A DNA stretch of 64,000 nucleotides from Vicinamibacterales bacterium (GTDB lineage Bacteria > Acidobacteriota > Vicinamibacteria > Vicinamibacterales > UBA8438): assembly GCA_958296065.1 (NCBI GenBank), contig CATQHX010000013.1:51397-115396 (forward strand), written 5' to 3'. The translations under genes were made by a program, and so were the position numbers. The number at the start of each line of letters is the position of its first letter. The first letter of the stretch is position 1. The notes beneath the pieces are model-generated. The model saw only the letters and a list, made by a program, of their open reading frames with translations, searched no databases and was not told the DNA's origin. Shown here piece by piece: positions 39,801-48,284 of the stretch.

Positions 39801-42496
39801 AGCCCGTGAATCGGCGCCGTCTCATCGGCGCGCAGCATCCGCCCGGCGGCTATCTCCTCCGGCGGAAACAGATCGAACAGAACGCTCAGATGCGCGCGGT
39901 ACCGGGTCGGGCCGGCGAGAAAGTCCGCGGTGGCCCGCACGGCGACGCTGAGCTTGGGAAAGACGTGGCTGGCCGTGGGGATGGCGAACGCCTCCGTGGC
40001 CGGGGTCCCTCCGCCGGTGAGCAGTGCGCCGATGGACTCACCGACGCCGGGGGCATCCGGGTTGGGCACGAACAGGCGAACGTCGTAACGCAGGTCACGG
40101 AACGCCTCCTGTCTCTGCAGTGCAGCCAGAGCGTCCGCGAGCACGTTGGCGCGTCCCGCGTTGAACGCATTGAGGGTGAGCGTTCGCACGTACGGATGCT
40201 GAATCAGATACCGCTCGATGCGCGACGCGAGCACTTCGCCTGTGATCGCCGCGCCGCCGATCGACGGTTCCGGCACGCCGAGGGCTGCACAGACGTCTCC
40301 CAACAGCCCGCGCGGGTCGCCCTCCGTCGCTGGCGCATAGAGCGGCCAGAAGGGATGGATGTTGTCGACCGCGGTGAAGACGCGGCCGTCGCTCACCGCC
40401 AACATCGGCGGGACGTTGTCCGAGGACAACTCGCGGAGCGCGTCCCGCGCAGGCGCAGCGTGATCACCGGGAGCCTTCGCGGCCTCTCGTACCCATGCGG
40501 CGCCGAGCTGCGCCCAGGCGAGTTGCCAGAGCGCGCGCAACGGGTGCACAGGTGCGATCAGCGCGGCTTCGCGAACCTGCCCGCGATAGTCCTCGACGAC
40601 CAGCCGGACGGTGTCTACGGACAGCATCGCCCGCAGTGTTCCGATCGCGTTGAGCTGACCGGCGCCGACCTCGCGCTCGATTCTTGCGGAAAGATCCTTG
40701 AGCAAATCGACGTAGGCGGCGGCGTAGGCGATCACCGCCGGCCCGCTGCTCAGCACGTCGAGCCCCTGGGAAACCAGATCCGTGGTGTCCTGTACGACGT
40801 GCCGGAAGTACGCCGAACGAGCGGCGACGAACCCGCGCATCGCAGCAGACTCCACCGGCGCCTCCACGTCGCTCGTTGGCATGTGCGGCTGGCCGGCATG
40901 AAGCTGCATCCGCCAGCTTGCGGGTCGCTCGGGCGTTTCTATGATGCGCTGCTCGACGTTCTTCAGCCACCGCGCCACCGGAATCTGGAAGGCGCCGTCG
41001 GTGCCGAACCTGGCTTCGATGGTCGCTTGCGCGGCCGTCCGTGTCGCTGTGCCGCGCTGGATCCAGCCGATGCTTCGAGGGGCGACCTCCGTTGGCGGAC
41101 GGTGCTGCATCACCGCTGCGAACTGGCGATCGAGACGGGCATGCTCGACGCTGATCACCCTGGGTACGGCACGCTGCGGTGGCTCTTCCTCGATGGCGGC
41201 ATCCGGCAGCACGTAGAACGGCTCGCTCTCGTTGGGGCGTCGACCGGTCGGTTCGGCTGGCTCGTCCATCGGAATAGGATCGCCTTCCGCGGTCCAGGGC
41301 AGCACGCGTACGTGGTGCCACCCTTCCTCGAAGTCGATGCGGTTCAGCCTGAGCAGCGACACCGTGGCGTGGGTCCTGGCGGGCTTCCAGACCTTGACCT
41401 TGCGCGAGACGCCGACCGGTCCGGTCTCCTGCGACACGATCTGCACCGTGAAGTGGTCGAGACCCCGAACGCGGCCCGGGTGAGGAGCAACTTCCAGAGT
41501 CACGCCGATCTTCCGCCGCTCGGTCGGCGTCAGCACCTGCTGTCCGGCGAGATCTGCGAGCCGTTCGTTCTCGTGCCCTTCATTTGGCACGATGGGGAGA
41601 TCGGTCTCGACCCGCACCAACGTGATCCTGTCGGGCGCCATCTCGGAGCCGAACGCCCACTTGTCGAACGAGATGTCCCAGTTCTTTGTGTCGAGGACGA
41701 CATCGCGGGTCCAGGCCACCGGATCCTCGACGCCGGTGTCTCCGAGATACTCGGCCAGTCGCCGGCGCAGCCCCGGATTCGTCAGTTCGAGCTTCAGCAC
41801 GCGCCCCAGCACCGAGGTATCGCCGTCCGTGAGAATCGCCACGCATTCATGGTTCCTGCTCACCCGTCCGTAGGCCGCGGGCGGGTCGTCGAACAGCTTG
41901 AAGTCCGGTACGAGGCCCAACTCGTAGAGGGCGCCGCCGAAGGCTTCGCCGTCATTGCCGTTCGCCTGGGCGCACAGTAGGTACCGAACTTGGGCGGCCG
42001 ACCCAGCCCAACGCCAGCGCCGCTCGTCCAGGAGCTGCAGATAGTCCCGGACGTAACCGTGCAGCGTGGAGGGGACACGCTTCAACAACTGCTGCCGCAG
42101 TGTTGCGTAGGCATCGTCGACCGTGAATTCCTCGAAGGTGGCCTTGCCGAAGGAATCCTCGGCGCTCGTGCGCAGGTTGGCCGGCAGGAATACGCACAGG
42201 GGCGGGCGCAGAGATCCGTCCGCGAGCCGGTTCCGGAGCTCGACCAGTTTCGTCGAAGAGATGTGGAGGTCGTCGCCCGGCTTCGTGTCGTCGCTAAGTA
42301 CGTGTACGTTGGCGGCTGGCGCCTGGCTGCGGAGTCCGGTGGCGAGCGCGACCATGAGGTCCGGTCCGAGATCGGACACCCGCATGCAATGCCCCGGCGC
42401 ACGACTCTGCAACGCGTCAGTCAAGCGCGGCAGCAGCAGCTCCTCGAGGCTGCGCACGAGGTCGGACGCAGGGAGGGCCCTGAATCCGCCGCTCAC
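36875..42496 (-). CDS. mad8: MAD8-type HerA-like ATPase of a methylation-associated defence system
   Basis: This 1873-aa protein is the last gene of the operon. The C-terminal ~400 residues form a HerA/FtsK-type ATPase: Walker A GVQGGGKSYT (Lys about 1519) and Walker B LVVFDEAHKY (about 1745). A restriction-nuclease-like patch lies near 1140-1156 (DLALFDLD... LVEVK, E1154-K1156), which would fit a PD-(D/E)xK core. The first ~1000 residues are not assignable by eye. Size and layout also resemble DptH of phosphorothioate-dependent restriction, but the neighbouring genes point to MADS. Its ATG overlaps the preceding stop by 4 bp. Its likely role is an effector or translocase acting on unmodified phage DNA (inferred). 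The frame is fully open. Confidence 0.82.
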   Translation of the reverse strand: MSGGFRALPASDLVRSLEELLLPRLTDALQSRAPGHCMRVSDLGPDLMVALATGLRSQAPAANVHVLSDDTKPGDDLHISSTKLVELRNRLADGSLRPPLCVFLPANLRTSAEDSFGKATFEEFTVDDAYATLRQQLLKRVPSTLHGYVRDYLQLLDERRWRWAGSAAQVRYLLCAQANGNDGEAFGGALYELGLVPDFKLFDDPPAAYGRVSRNHECVAILTDGDTSVLGRVLKLELTNPGLRRRLAEYLGDTGVEDPVAWTRDVVLDTKNWDISFDKWAFGSEMAPDRITLVRVETDLPIVPNEGHENERLADLAGQQVLTPTERRKIGVTLEVAPHPGRVRGLDHFTVQIVSQETGPVGVSRKVKVWKPARTHATVSLLRLNRIDFEEGWHHVRVLPWTAEGDPIPMDEPAEPTGRRPNESEPFYVLPDAAIEEEPPQRAVPRVISVEHARLDRQFAAVMQHRPPTEVAPRSIGWIQRGTATRTAAQATIEARFGTDGAFQIPVARWLKNVEQRIIETPERPASWRMQLHAGQPHMPTSDVEAPVESAAMRGFVAARSAYFRHVVQDTTDLVSQGLDVLSSGPAVIAYAAAYVDLLKDLSARIEREVGAGQLNAIGTLRAMLSVDTVRLVVEDYRGQVREAALIAPVHPLRALWQLAWAQLGAAWVREAAKAPGDHAAPARDALRELSSDNVPPMLAVSDGRVFTAVDNIHPFWPLYAPATEGDPRGLLGDVCAALGVPEPSIGGAAITGEVLASRIERYLIQHPYVRTLTLNAFNAGRANVLADALAALQRQEAFRDLRYDVRLFVPNPDAPGVGESIGALLTGGGTPATEAFAIPTASHVFPKLSVAVRATADFLAGPTRYRAHLSVLFDLFPPEEIAAGRMLRADETAPIHGLVQDFTTSFHDDESGIGWRRQPRHGAPLPIEGGEEASALLGELPALISAATATVARSAADFDSRPIVRLELEPAERALISEVHKVSDWVFTIDRNMGIEFFDHGGRRDRPDYLIDYTPSTAPANGHRLIISSRSLAELEAMLRPVLEEYGLDADVQHAVLILTQLRSLSGRLALKLVSSPTARAEALGLALARLFLEYQGALRNQIVVPLDAHVDLFHTARKQAEAVGDEVTLRRTDLALFDLDLGTRTVTCNLVEVKCCAQRLGLSGYGQLKEHITRQLDESERILQQHFDPLRTKPDRPDRLLKTRQLTTLLGFYLERSRRYDLIESDAAEEARALLDRLEEGYTLRFSRSGVVFDFDKTGTEPADHEAGIEFHRVGNDLIRRLVNHAAAVAEAPVAGSSRTTTATTIDGEDGDGHGEGLRDSSPAPRPIPRLDSAAFLVADRARSTTEHATEALTSREAGIGRFNGIGGAPASNSTDEPTVPAPGNGPTATSITPAPRATDSPAVSSGVEPAPRQEGKLPVEERPTSSSDTAEHASRDESKPPTGSGTPIQRTSATPPSAPKAGLQDSELGLEYDSVLGVTSRSPQYGLLGEVSGRKIALDLNETHTISLFGVQGGGKSYTLGTIIEMACMPIAGINEIPHPLASVIFHYSSTLDYRPEFTSMAAANALPAEVEALQARYGAAPQALEDLVILTPTAKVDERRREYPGITVLPIAFAASELKASHWKFLMGAVGSQSLYIRQLALIMKKLRGDLTLDVLREGIEQSTLSDYLKDLALLRLKFAAEYINDTCRLTGVLRPGRLVIVDLRDELIEKDEALGLFVVLLQVFAETTWQDRRFNKLVVFDEAHKYIGSPDLVAGLVEVVREMRHKGTSILVASQDPPSVPASLIELSTQVILHKFNSPAWLKHIQKANAALDGLTPAKLAALGPGEAYAWSSKATDDAFTRGAVKIHCRPRVTRHGGGTRTAVAPSR

Positions 42497-44154
42497 GGCC
42501 TTGCTCCATCTGCCGCGATTGTGTAACGCGGCGTAATGGTCTGGGTCACGAAGGCGTCAGACAGGTCACGGAAGAACCCGATTTCCCGCAGGCGTCCCTT
42601 GAAGTGCTCCGTATTTTGCCGGAGGGCCGCGAGATCGTCGATGCCGGCTGCCGCGAACCCCTCACTGGGCGGCAGGCGATCCACGTGGATGCCGTAGCGT
42701 TCGCGGAGGAACGTAAGCAGCTCGTCCACCCGCGGCTCGCGCGTGTAGAAACCGGCGCCTGACGACTCGAGTACCCCGATCTGCAGCAACACTTCCAGCA
42801 GGCGGCTGCCCATCGCGAAGCGGCGCGAGCCGCCCCGGGGTTGCTGCATAACGCCCGCGTCGCGCCGCTTGAGTACCGAGTCAAGGAACTCGGTGATGTA
42901 ACGGCGGTGGTACGCCCCCCGCATCGTCATCAGCACCTCGATGAACAGGTCGAGGTCGTTCAACCCCATATCGGTCAACCGGCGAACCTCGGGATCGATG
43001 CCGCTGTCCGCGAATCCGCCCGTGTCTTCGAGCAGGCCGGCCAGCCGCATTCTGAAGTAACTGTCGCGCTCTCCCGCGTGCGGCGGCTCGAGGAAGCGGA
43101 GCAGATCTCCGATGCTGAACCGGCCTTCGGACGGCAGGGCGGCCTTGCCCACCTTGCGGCTCAGATAGTCGGCGAACTCGTCCAGCTTGCGCAGCCGGTA
43201 GTGCGACTGCACGTACCGCGGGATTCGACGGTAGTGGACGTCCGCGCTGTGGGCGGCGAGCTCGGCCATGCGGCTGTCTGGATCGTTGCCGAGATCGACC
43301 AGCAGGTGGATACGGTAGGGACAGCTCCCGTGCGCGTGCATGCTGCCTGGCGCGACCGGGCAGTTGGCGGGCGCGCAGGCCGGATCAGCGCTGCGCCGGC
43401 GCACGAGCGCGGGAAGCAGCTTCATCAACCGTAGGAAGTACAGCCCCAGGTGAAAGGCAAACAGCGTCTTCAGATACTCCACCAGAACGGACCGCGGAAT
43501 GTACGGCTCGTACGCGAGTAGCCGCAACGTGTCGTCGGCCAGCAGGTCGACCTGTCCTACGCACGGCGGTGGAAATCGAGCCGGATCCTGGGAATCGCGC
43601 ATGTCCGCCGTAACCTGTCGATCGAAGTGCAGCAGCGCCTGGGTCTCCACGTCGACGGTAGCCGACGCGTCGTAGCGGTCGGTATGCGGGTCCACGCCGG
43701 GAAAGAAGAAGCGCTTCAGGGCGTCGAGCGCCGCCTGTCCGCGTCCGCCTCGAGCGTGGTAGAGCATCCAGTAGAGCTGTTCGGCCGCGCCGTAGTCGCG
43801 GGCGTGTCGCGCGTTGCGGAACTTGTAGGTGTTGCCGTGCAGCGGGCGCGGCGCCGCCAGGGCCTGGTTCGGCCTGCCGCGGTTCACGACGTCCATCAGG
43901 TCGGTCTCGATCCAGCGCTCGACCAGGTCGGGGTGGGCGTCGAAGCCCACGAATGCGCCCGGATCCCTGGCGTATTCGCTGGCGAAGTCGCGGATCGTGA
44001 GTTCGTTCCGCCGAGGCGGACGGCGTGTGCCGTAACCGCCGAACCGCAGCCGGGGAAACAGCATGGTCAGCACGCGGTCCATGTTGAGCGGCTTGAAGTC
44101 AATGTAGCAGAGTTTCGGCAGACGAAACTCGCGGTCGCGTCCCTTCAGCGCCAT
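42493..44154 (-). CDS. mad7: MAD7-type protein of a methylation-associated defence system
   Basis: This 553-aa soluble protein has no domain I recognise by eye. It starts MALKGRDREFRLPKLCYIDF. A cysteine- and histidine-containing segment (ACAPANCPVAPGSMHAHGSC) could bind a metal, and it ends with a helical region. It overlaps the kinase stop by 1 bp and the MAD8 start by 4 bp, so translation is coupled. Assignment rests on position between the kinase and the large ATPase, where the MADS operon has an uncharacterised protein of this kind. Function is unknown. Confidence 0.72.
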   Translation of the reverse strand: MALKGRDREFRLPKLCYIDFKPLNMDRVLTMLFPRLRFGGYGTRRPPRRNELTIRDFASEYARDPGAFVGFDAHPDLVERWIETDLMDVVNRGRPNQALAAPRPLHGNTYKFRNARHARDYGAAEQLYWMLYHARGGRGQAALDALKRFFFPGVDPHTDRYDASATVDVETQALLHFDRQVTADMRDSQDPARFPPPCVGQVDLLADDTLRLLAYEPYIPRSVLVEYLKTLFAFHLGLYFLRLMKLLPALVRRRSADPACAPANCPVAPGSMHAHGSCPYRIHLLVDLGNDPDSRMAELAAHSADVHYRRIPRYVQSHYRLRKLDEFADYLSRKVGKAALPSEGRFSIGDLLRFLEPPHAGERDSYFRMRLAGLLEDTGGFADSGIDPEVRRLTDMGLNDLDLFIEVLMTMRGAYHRRYITEFLDSVLKRRDAGVMQQPRGGSRRFAMGSRLLEVLLQIGVLESSGAGFYTREPRVDELLTFLRERYGIHVDRLPPSEGFAAAGIDDLAALRQNTEHFKGRLREIGFFRDLSDAFVTQTITPRYTIAADGARP

Positions 44155-47100
44155 CAGCCCGCCTCCGCGTCGAGCGCCTGAAGCGTCAGGACGCCCTCGG
44201 GGTCACGTTCGATCCGATAGAAGTCGTGTCCCGTGCGGGTAACGAGCACTTCCTGGTAGGGCGCCGAGGAGAGCACGTTCTTGAAGACGGCCAGCGTCAG
44301 GTAGTGGCCCTGCTGCTCCTCGATGCTCGGCCGGTAGCCGTCGTCGAGGCGGGAAAGCATCTCGTAGACGTCGAGACCGACCTCCAACGCGGCGGGCTTG
44401 CCGCCGGGAGGCGTGTAGACCAGTCGCAGCGTCTGCGGGACGTGCTCGACGAACCGGTGATCCGCAGGCTCGGGGAGCTGTAGATCGAAACGCTCGCCGG
44501 AAAACAGGCGATAGCTCTGGACGGTGCCGCGCTCGACCGCGCGGACCCGCAACGCCAACGCATTGCCCAGACGCCGGGGATCGCCGAGACCCTCGCCGCG
44601 GTTGATCGCCATCAACAGCTTGTCACGCTGGTTCCCGGGCGGCGTGCATCCCGTCACCAGCCCCCAGAACTCGTCGTAGGTCCGGTAGGGAAGCATGTGT
44701 CTCCAGTGCTCGTCGCGACGTTCGAAGAACTGCCGCCGGCGGGCCATCGCCACGTACTCGCGGTGCTCGCGCATGCGCGCGACCGCGGTTGCGTCTCGGG
44801 CCAGCTCCCGGTGTCGGCGGTTGAGCAGTTGCGTATCGTAGTCGCCGCGGTCGGCGAACGTGAAGCGCGTCGTTTCCCGCGCGTCCGGCGCAAGGTAGTC
44901 CAGGGCGCGGTCGAGATCCGGGTTGGTTGCTTCGCCTACGTCGATCTGTCGCAACAGGGCCAGCAGGCGATCCGCCGACCCGGCTCCGCCCTGCCACGCG
45001 TTGAAGTAGAAGCCGTCGAGAATCTGCCGCCGGCTTTCTTCGCCGGTCGTGGCGTACAAGGTGTGGATCTCGTCGCAGTCCCGGGCGCCCGCCAGCGTGA
45101 ACGCGAGCGCCGACCGCAGGTCCCGCATCGTGATGTGCAGCCGGCCCCGAAGGTGGGTTATGGCGTAGGTCGCACGCAGCCGTTCCATGACCTTCGGGCC
45201 GGCTACCGGATCCATGAGCGTGCGGGCATTGTGGTGCACGTAGCAGCGATCACGGAGGTCGCAGCCGCGGCACGCCTCCCAGAACTTCTCGTGAGTGAGT
45301 CGATGAACGAGACGGTCGAAGATGGAGCTCGGACCCGCCGTTCCCGGCGAGTCCGCGACGACCGAGCGCAGGTTCAGATTCACCGCCGCGACGCCTTCGT
45401 CGGGCGCCGCGCCGGCCAGTCCCGCCAGGATGATGCCGCGCAACCGGGGGTACCAGTGCTGGTACTCGGTGAGGAAGTCGACGAGCCTGCCTTCGTTGAT
45501 GGCGATGATTCGGGTTTCATCCGCCGGCCAGCCGCTGCTGTCGTTCCCCTGGAAGGGATCGAAGAACTCCCGCAGCACAGCGTCGTTGGTCTTCTCCGCC
45601 TCGTCCTGGCTCCCGTCGTGGTTGGTAACGAAGCGCCGGCCCTGCCAGGAGAACGCCGATCCGTTCGGGCGCGCCACCAGCGTGGATTTCGCTTCCGTTG
45701 CGCGCTCGATCTGCTGAATGAATGCCGTCTTGCCGTCGCCCGCGTTGCCGGTCACGGCGACCAGGCGGAATTCGCCGTCGAACAGCGCCTGTCGGAGCTC
45801 GTCGTCGAGCCGCGTGCGGATGTACGTCTCCCGGCTGATCTCGTCCAGGCCCCGCGTGCCGGCGTTGCTGCGCGGGCTCTGGCTGTACATGGCCAGCAGA
45901 TGGTTGACGAACGGGTTGACGTTCGGCCTGGGCGGTTGCAGCAGCGACGGTTCTTCCATCTCCGGATCGAATGTCGTGGCGGCGGGTGCGACGGGCGGCG
46001 CGGCACGCGTTGCCTGCACTGCCGCGAACGCCTCGCGGAAGGCCGTTGCGGACGCGAACCGGTCAGCGCGGCGCGGCGCGATGGCCTGCAACACGACCTG
46101 CGCGAATTCCTCCGCGAGGTCGCCGTTGAACTCCCCCGGGTGCCGGGGCGCCACGCCGGCCATCGGTCGCGTCCCGTCCCACGGGTACTTGCCGGTGGCG
46201 CACTCGTAAAGCGTGACGCCCAGGCCGAACAGATCCCAGTCGGTCTTCTCCGCGGTGGACATCTCCTCGCCGACCTGCAGATCCGGTGGGACGTAGCGGC
46301 GCGTCCCGCCGGGGCGCGATTCGTCGTCCTGGGTCTTGACCGCCACGTTGAAGTCGATGATGCGGACTCCCTCGTCGGTCCAGAGCAGGTTCGACGGCTT
46401 GACGTCGCGGTGATAGACGTCGTGGCCGTGCAGGTGTTCGAGGCCGGCCAGAGTTTCCAGACCGAGACGCTTGACGTCCTCCGCTGAGAACGAGCGGTTG
46501 TCGAGCAGCTCGTTCACGCCGGTGCCGGGAACGTACTCGAACACGACATAGGGCGTGTCGTCCGGGAGCTTGTCCGCCCACACCGCGCGCACAACGTTGG
46601 GGTGCGGTGGCAGGTGCTCCAGGATGCTGTACTCCCGCTTTAGGCGTTCGAACGTCGAGCGGCGGTCCTTGACGATGAGCTTTAGAACGCGGCTGGTGTC
46701 CGAGTACGAGTCGAACACGCGGTAGACGACCGCGAATCCGCCCCGGCCCAACGACTCCTCCACGCGGAACCGGTTGCCCAGCGGGTCACCGGGCTTCAGG
46801 GTCGCGTAGTCCACACCGGGCCGCGCGGGTACCGGGGGCAGGACGTCCCTCGCGGGTACCGGGTCGCCGCCGCGCGGGTCCGGGCCCACGATGTCGTTGA
46901 AGCGCGACAGGGCGATGGCGGCGGATACCGGACGGTCCTCGGCATCGAAGGCGCACAGGCTCTGCAGCCAGTCGTCGAAGCCCGTCGGCAGGTCGGGCTT
47001 CAACTCGGAAGGCCTCACCGGGAAGACGCCGTCCTTGTCCATCATGTCGTCGACCGAGGTCCATGCCGGTTCGCCCACCAGCAGCTCGTAGAAGACGAGT

Positions 47101-48284
47101 CCGGCGGCGTAGAGGTCGGCGGCGACGCTCGCCTGCGAGGGGTCGTTGTAGCATTCCGGCGCCTGGTAGCTCGGATCGAGCTCGTCGACGATGTCGTCGG
47201 CGATCGTGCTCGCGCGATCCGCGCCGGCTCGGGCGTAGTCGAAGCCGCGCAGCAGTGCGCGACCGGTGGCGGCGACCAGCACCGCGTCGGGCGTCAGATT
47301 GCGATGGACGACCTGCGGCTGACTCCGGTGCGCGTGATCCAGGGCGCCCAGGACGTCTCGCACCACGGCGATCTTCTGGTCGAAAGTGAGCGCCAGCGCG
47401 CTCTTCTTCATGTGCTGGCGGAGACCGTGTCCGGGTACATCCTCGGTCACCAGCACGAGACGATCCTCTGCGTCGGTCGGGAAGAACTCCCGTACTGTGA
47501 GGATGTTTTGGTGGCCGGGCAACGCCGCCACCGCGCGGAAGGCGTTCTCGATGCGGCGGCGTTCACGACCACGCTCGGCCTCCGGCAAGTACGGGTCGAC
47601 CGGATACACCCGCAGCCGCGCGGCGCCGCCGCGCCTGGCGCCGAGCAGCGTGTGGCGGGCGCGATACTCCGTGTAGCGGTCCGTGCCGCCGAGCTTCTCT
47701 TCGACCTGCCAGTGCCCGAAGCACAGGGGCGCGCTCCTGGGCGCTGCTCGTCCGGTGATCGCCCGCTGTATCGCGCGGAAATGCTGCCGGATATCCGTGG
47801 ATCTGCCGGCCGGAATCCGTTGCGTGGACATGAAGAAGGTCGCGCACTTCTTCAGATAAGTGACCGCCGGTGCGTCCTGGCCGCCGGGATCCTGTACGTG
47901 GGCGTCCGGCGCCGTCATCAGCACCGTCGCCTCGACGTGTACACCGCCCAAGGCGCGATTCGCAGGATGCTGGTCGCAGATCAGCGACTTCAGTCTCTTC
48001 GCGTGCCCGCGCAGGATCGCGAGTGGCGAATGGTAGGGGGCTCGTCCCTCCGGGTACCATCTGCTGCGGTAGACGTCGATCAGGCCCCGCGTGCCCTTCA
48101 CGTCGATGAGGTGGACGCAGTGTGGGCCGAGCAGGGCGACGTCAACCTCGAACACCTCGCGTCCCTGCCGTAGCTCGAAGTTGTGGATGACGGTGAAGGT
48201 GTCCGGCAGGCCGTCCCGCAGGTAGGCGATAGCCTTCCGCTCGGCGTCGTTGACCGGCTGGCCGATGGCGATGACCTTGGCCAT
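44154..48284 (-). CDS. mad6: MAD6-type NERD/double-kinase/P-loop protein
   Basis: This 1376-aa protein joins several units. A NERD nuclease-like domain occupies about 1-130 (FEVDVALLG, then IDVKG with K63). A degenerate first kinase domain follows (about 190-465), with HRN at 327-329 instead of HRD and GFD near 347-349. A well-formed second kinase follows (about 505-760): GRGGFA at 513-518, K535, HRD at 625-627, DFN at 644-646. After a linker comes a P-loop, GNAGDGKT (846-853), with a downstream cysteine cluster C-x2-C-x5-C (1005-1014). In MADS the serine/threonine kinase is thought to act as a signalling component. The stop overlaps the next gene. Similar kinases (PglW) occur in BREX, but other BREX genes are absent. 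Confidence 0.82.
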   Translation of the reverse strand: MAKVIAIGQPVNDAERKAIAYLRDGLPDTFTVIHNFELRQGREVFEVDVALLGPHCVHLIDVKGTRGLIDVYRSRWYPEGRAPYHSPLAILRGHAKRLKSLICDQHPANRALGGVHVEATVLMTAPDAHVQDPGGQDAPAVTYLKKCATFFMSTQRIPAGRSTDIRQHFRAIQRAITGRAAPRSAPLCFGHWQVEEKLGGTDRYTEYRARHTLLGARRGGAARLRVYPVDPYLPEAERGRERRRIENAFRAVAALPGHQNILTVREFFPTDAEDRLVLVTEDVPGHGLRQHMKKSALALTFDQKIAVVRDVLGALDHAHRSQPQVVHRNLTPDAVLVAATGRALLRGFDYARAGADRASTIADDIVDELDPSYQAPECYNDPSQASVAADLYAAGLVFYELLVGEPAWTSVDDMMDKDGVFPVRPSELKPDLPTGFDDWLQSLCAFDAEDRPVSAAIALSRFNDIVGPDPRGGDPVPARDVLPPVPARPGVDYATLKPGDPLGNRFRVEESLGRGGFAVVYRVFDSYSDTSRVLKLIVKDRRSTFERLKREYSILEHLPPHPNVVRAVWADKLPDDTPYVVFEYVPGTGVNELLDNRSFSAEDVKRLGLETLAGLEHLHGHDVYHRDVKPSNLLWTDEGVRIIDFNVAVKTQDDESRPGGTRRYVPPDLQVGEEMSTAEKTDWDLFGLGVTLYECATGKYPWDGTRPMAGVAPRHPGEFNGDLAEEFAQVVLQAIAPRRADRFASATAFREAFAAVQATRAAPPVAPAATTFDPEMEEPSLLQPPRPNVNPFVNHLLAMYSQSPRSNAGTRGLDEISRETYIRTRLDDELRQALFDGEFRLVAVTGNAGDGKTAFIQQIERATEAKSTLVARPNGSAFSWQGRRFVTNHDGSQDEAEKTNDAVLREFFDPFQGNDSSGWPADETRIIAINEGRLVDFLTEYQHWYPRLRGIILAGLAGAAPDEGVAAVNLNLRSVVADSPGTAGPSSIFDRLVHRLTHEKFWEACRGCDLRDRCYVHHNARTLMDPVAGPKVMERLRATYAITHLRGRLHITMRDLRSALAFTLAGARDCDEIHTLYATTGEESRRQILDGFYFNAWQGGAGSADRLLALLRQIDVGEATNPDLDRALDYLAPDARETTRFTFADRGDYDTQLLNRRHRELARDATAVARMREHREYVAMARRRQFFERRDEHWRHMLPYRTYDEFWGLVTGCTPPGNQRDKLLMAINRGEGLGDPRRLGNALALRVRAVERGTVQSYRLFSGERFDLQLPEPADHRFVEHVPQTLRLVYTPPGGKPAALEVGLDVYEMLSRLDDGYRPSIEEQQGHYLTLAVFKNVLSSAPYQEVLVTRTGHDFYRIERDPEGVLTLQALDAEAG

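Noticed and set aside
39731..41980. 749-codon plus-strand open frame
   Set aside because: It is antisense to the MAD8-type gene, with a composition expected of a shadow frame.
36875..42496. Phosphorothioation (Dnd/Dpt) restriction operon
   Set aside because: The large ATPase resembles DptH in layout, but no DndA-E modification genes or DptF/DptG are present, and DNA methyltransferases are.
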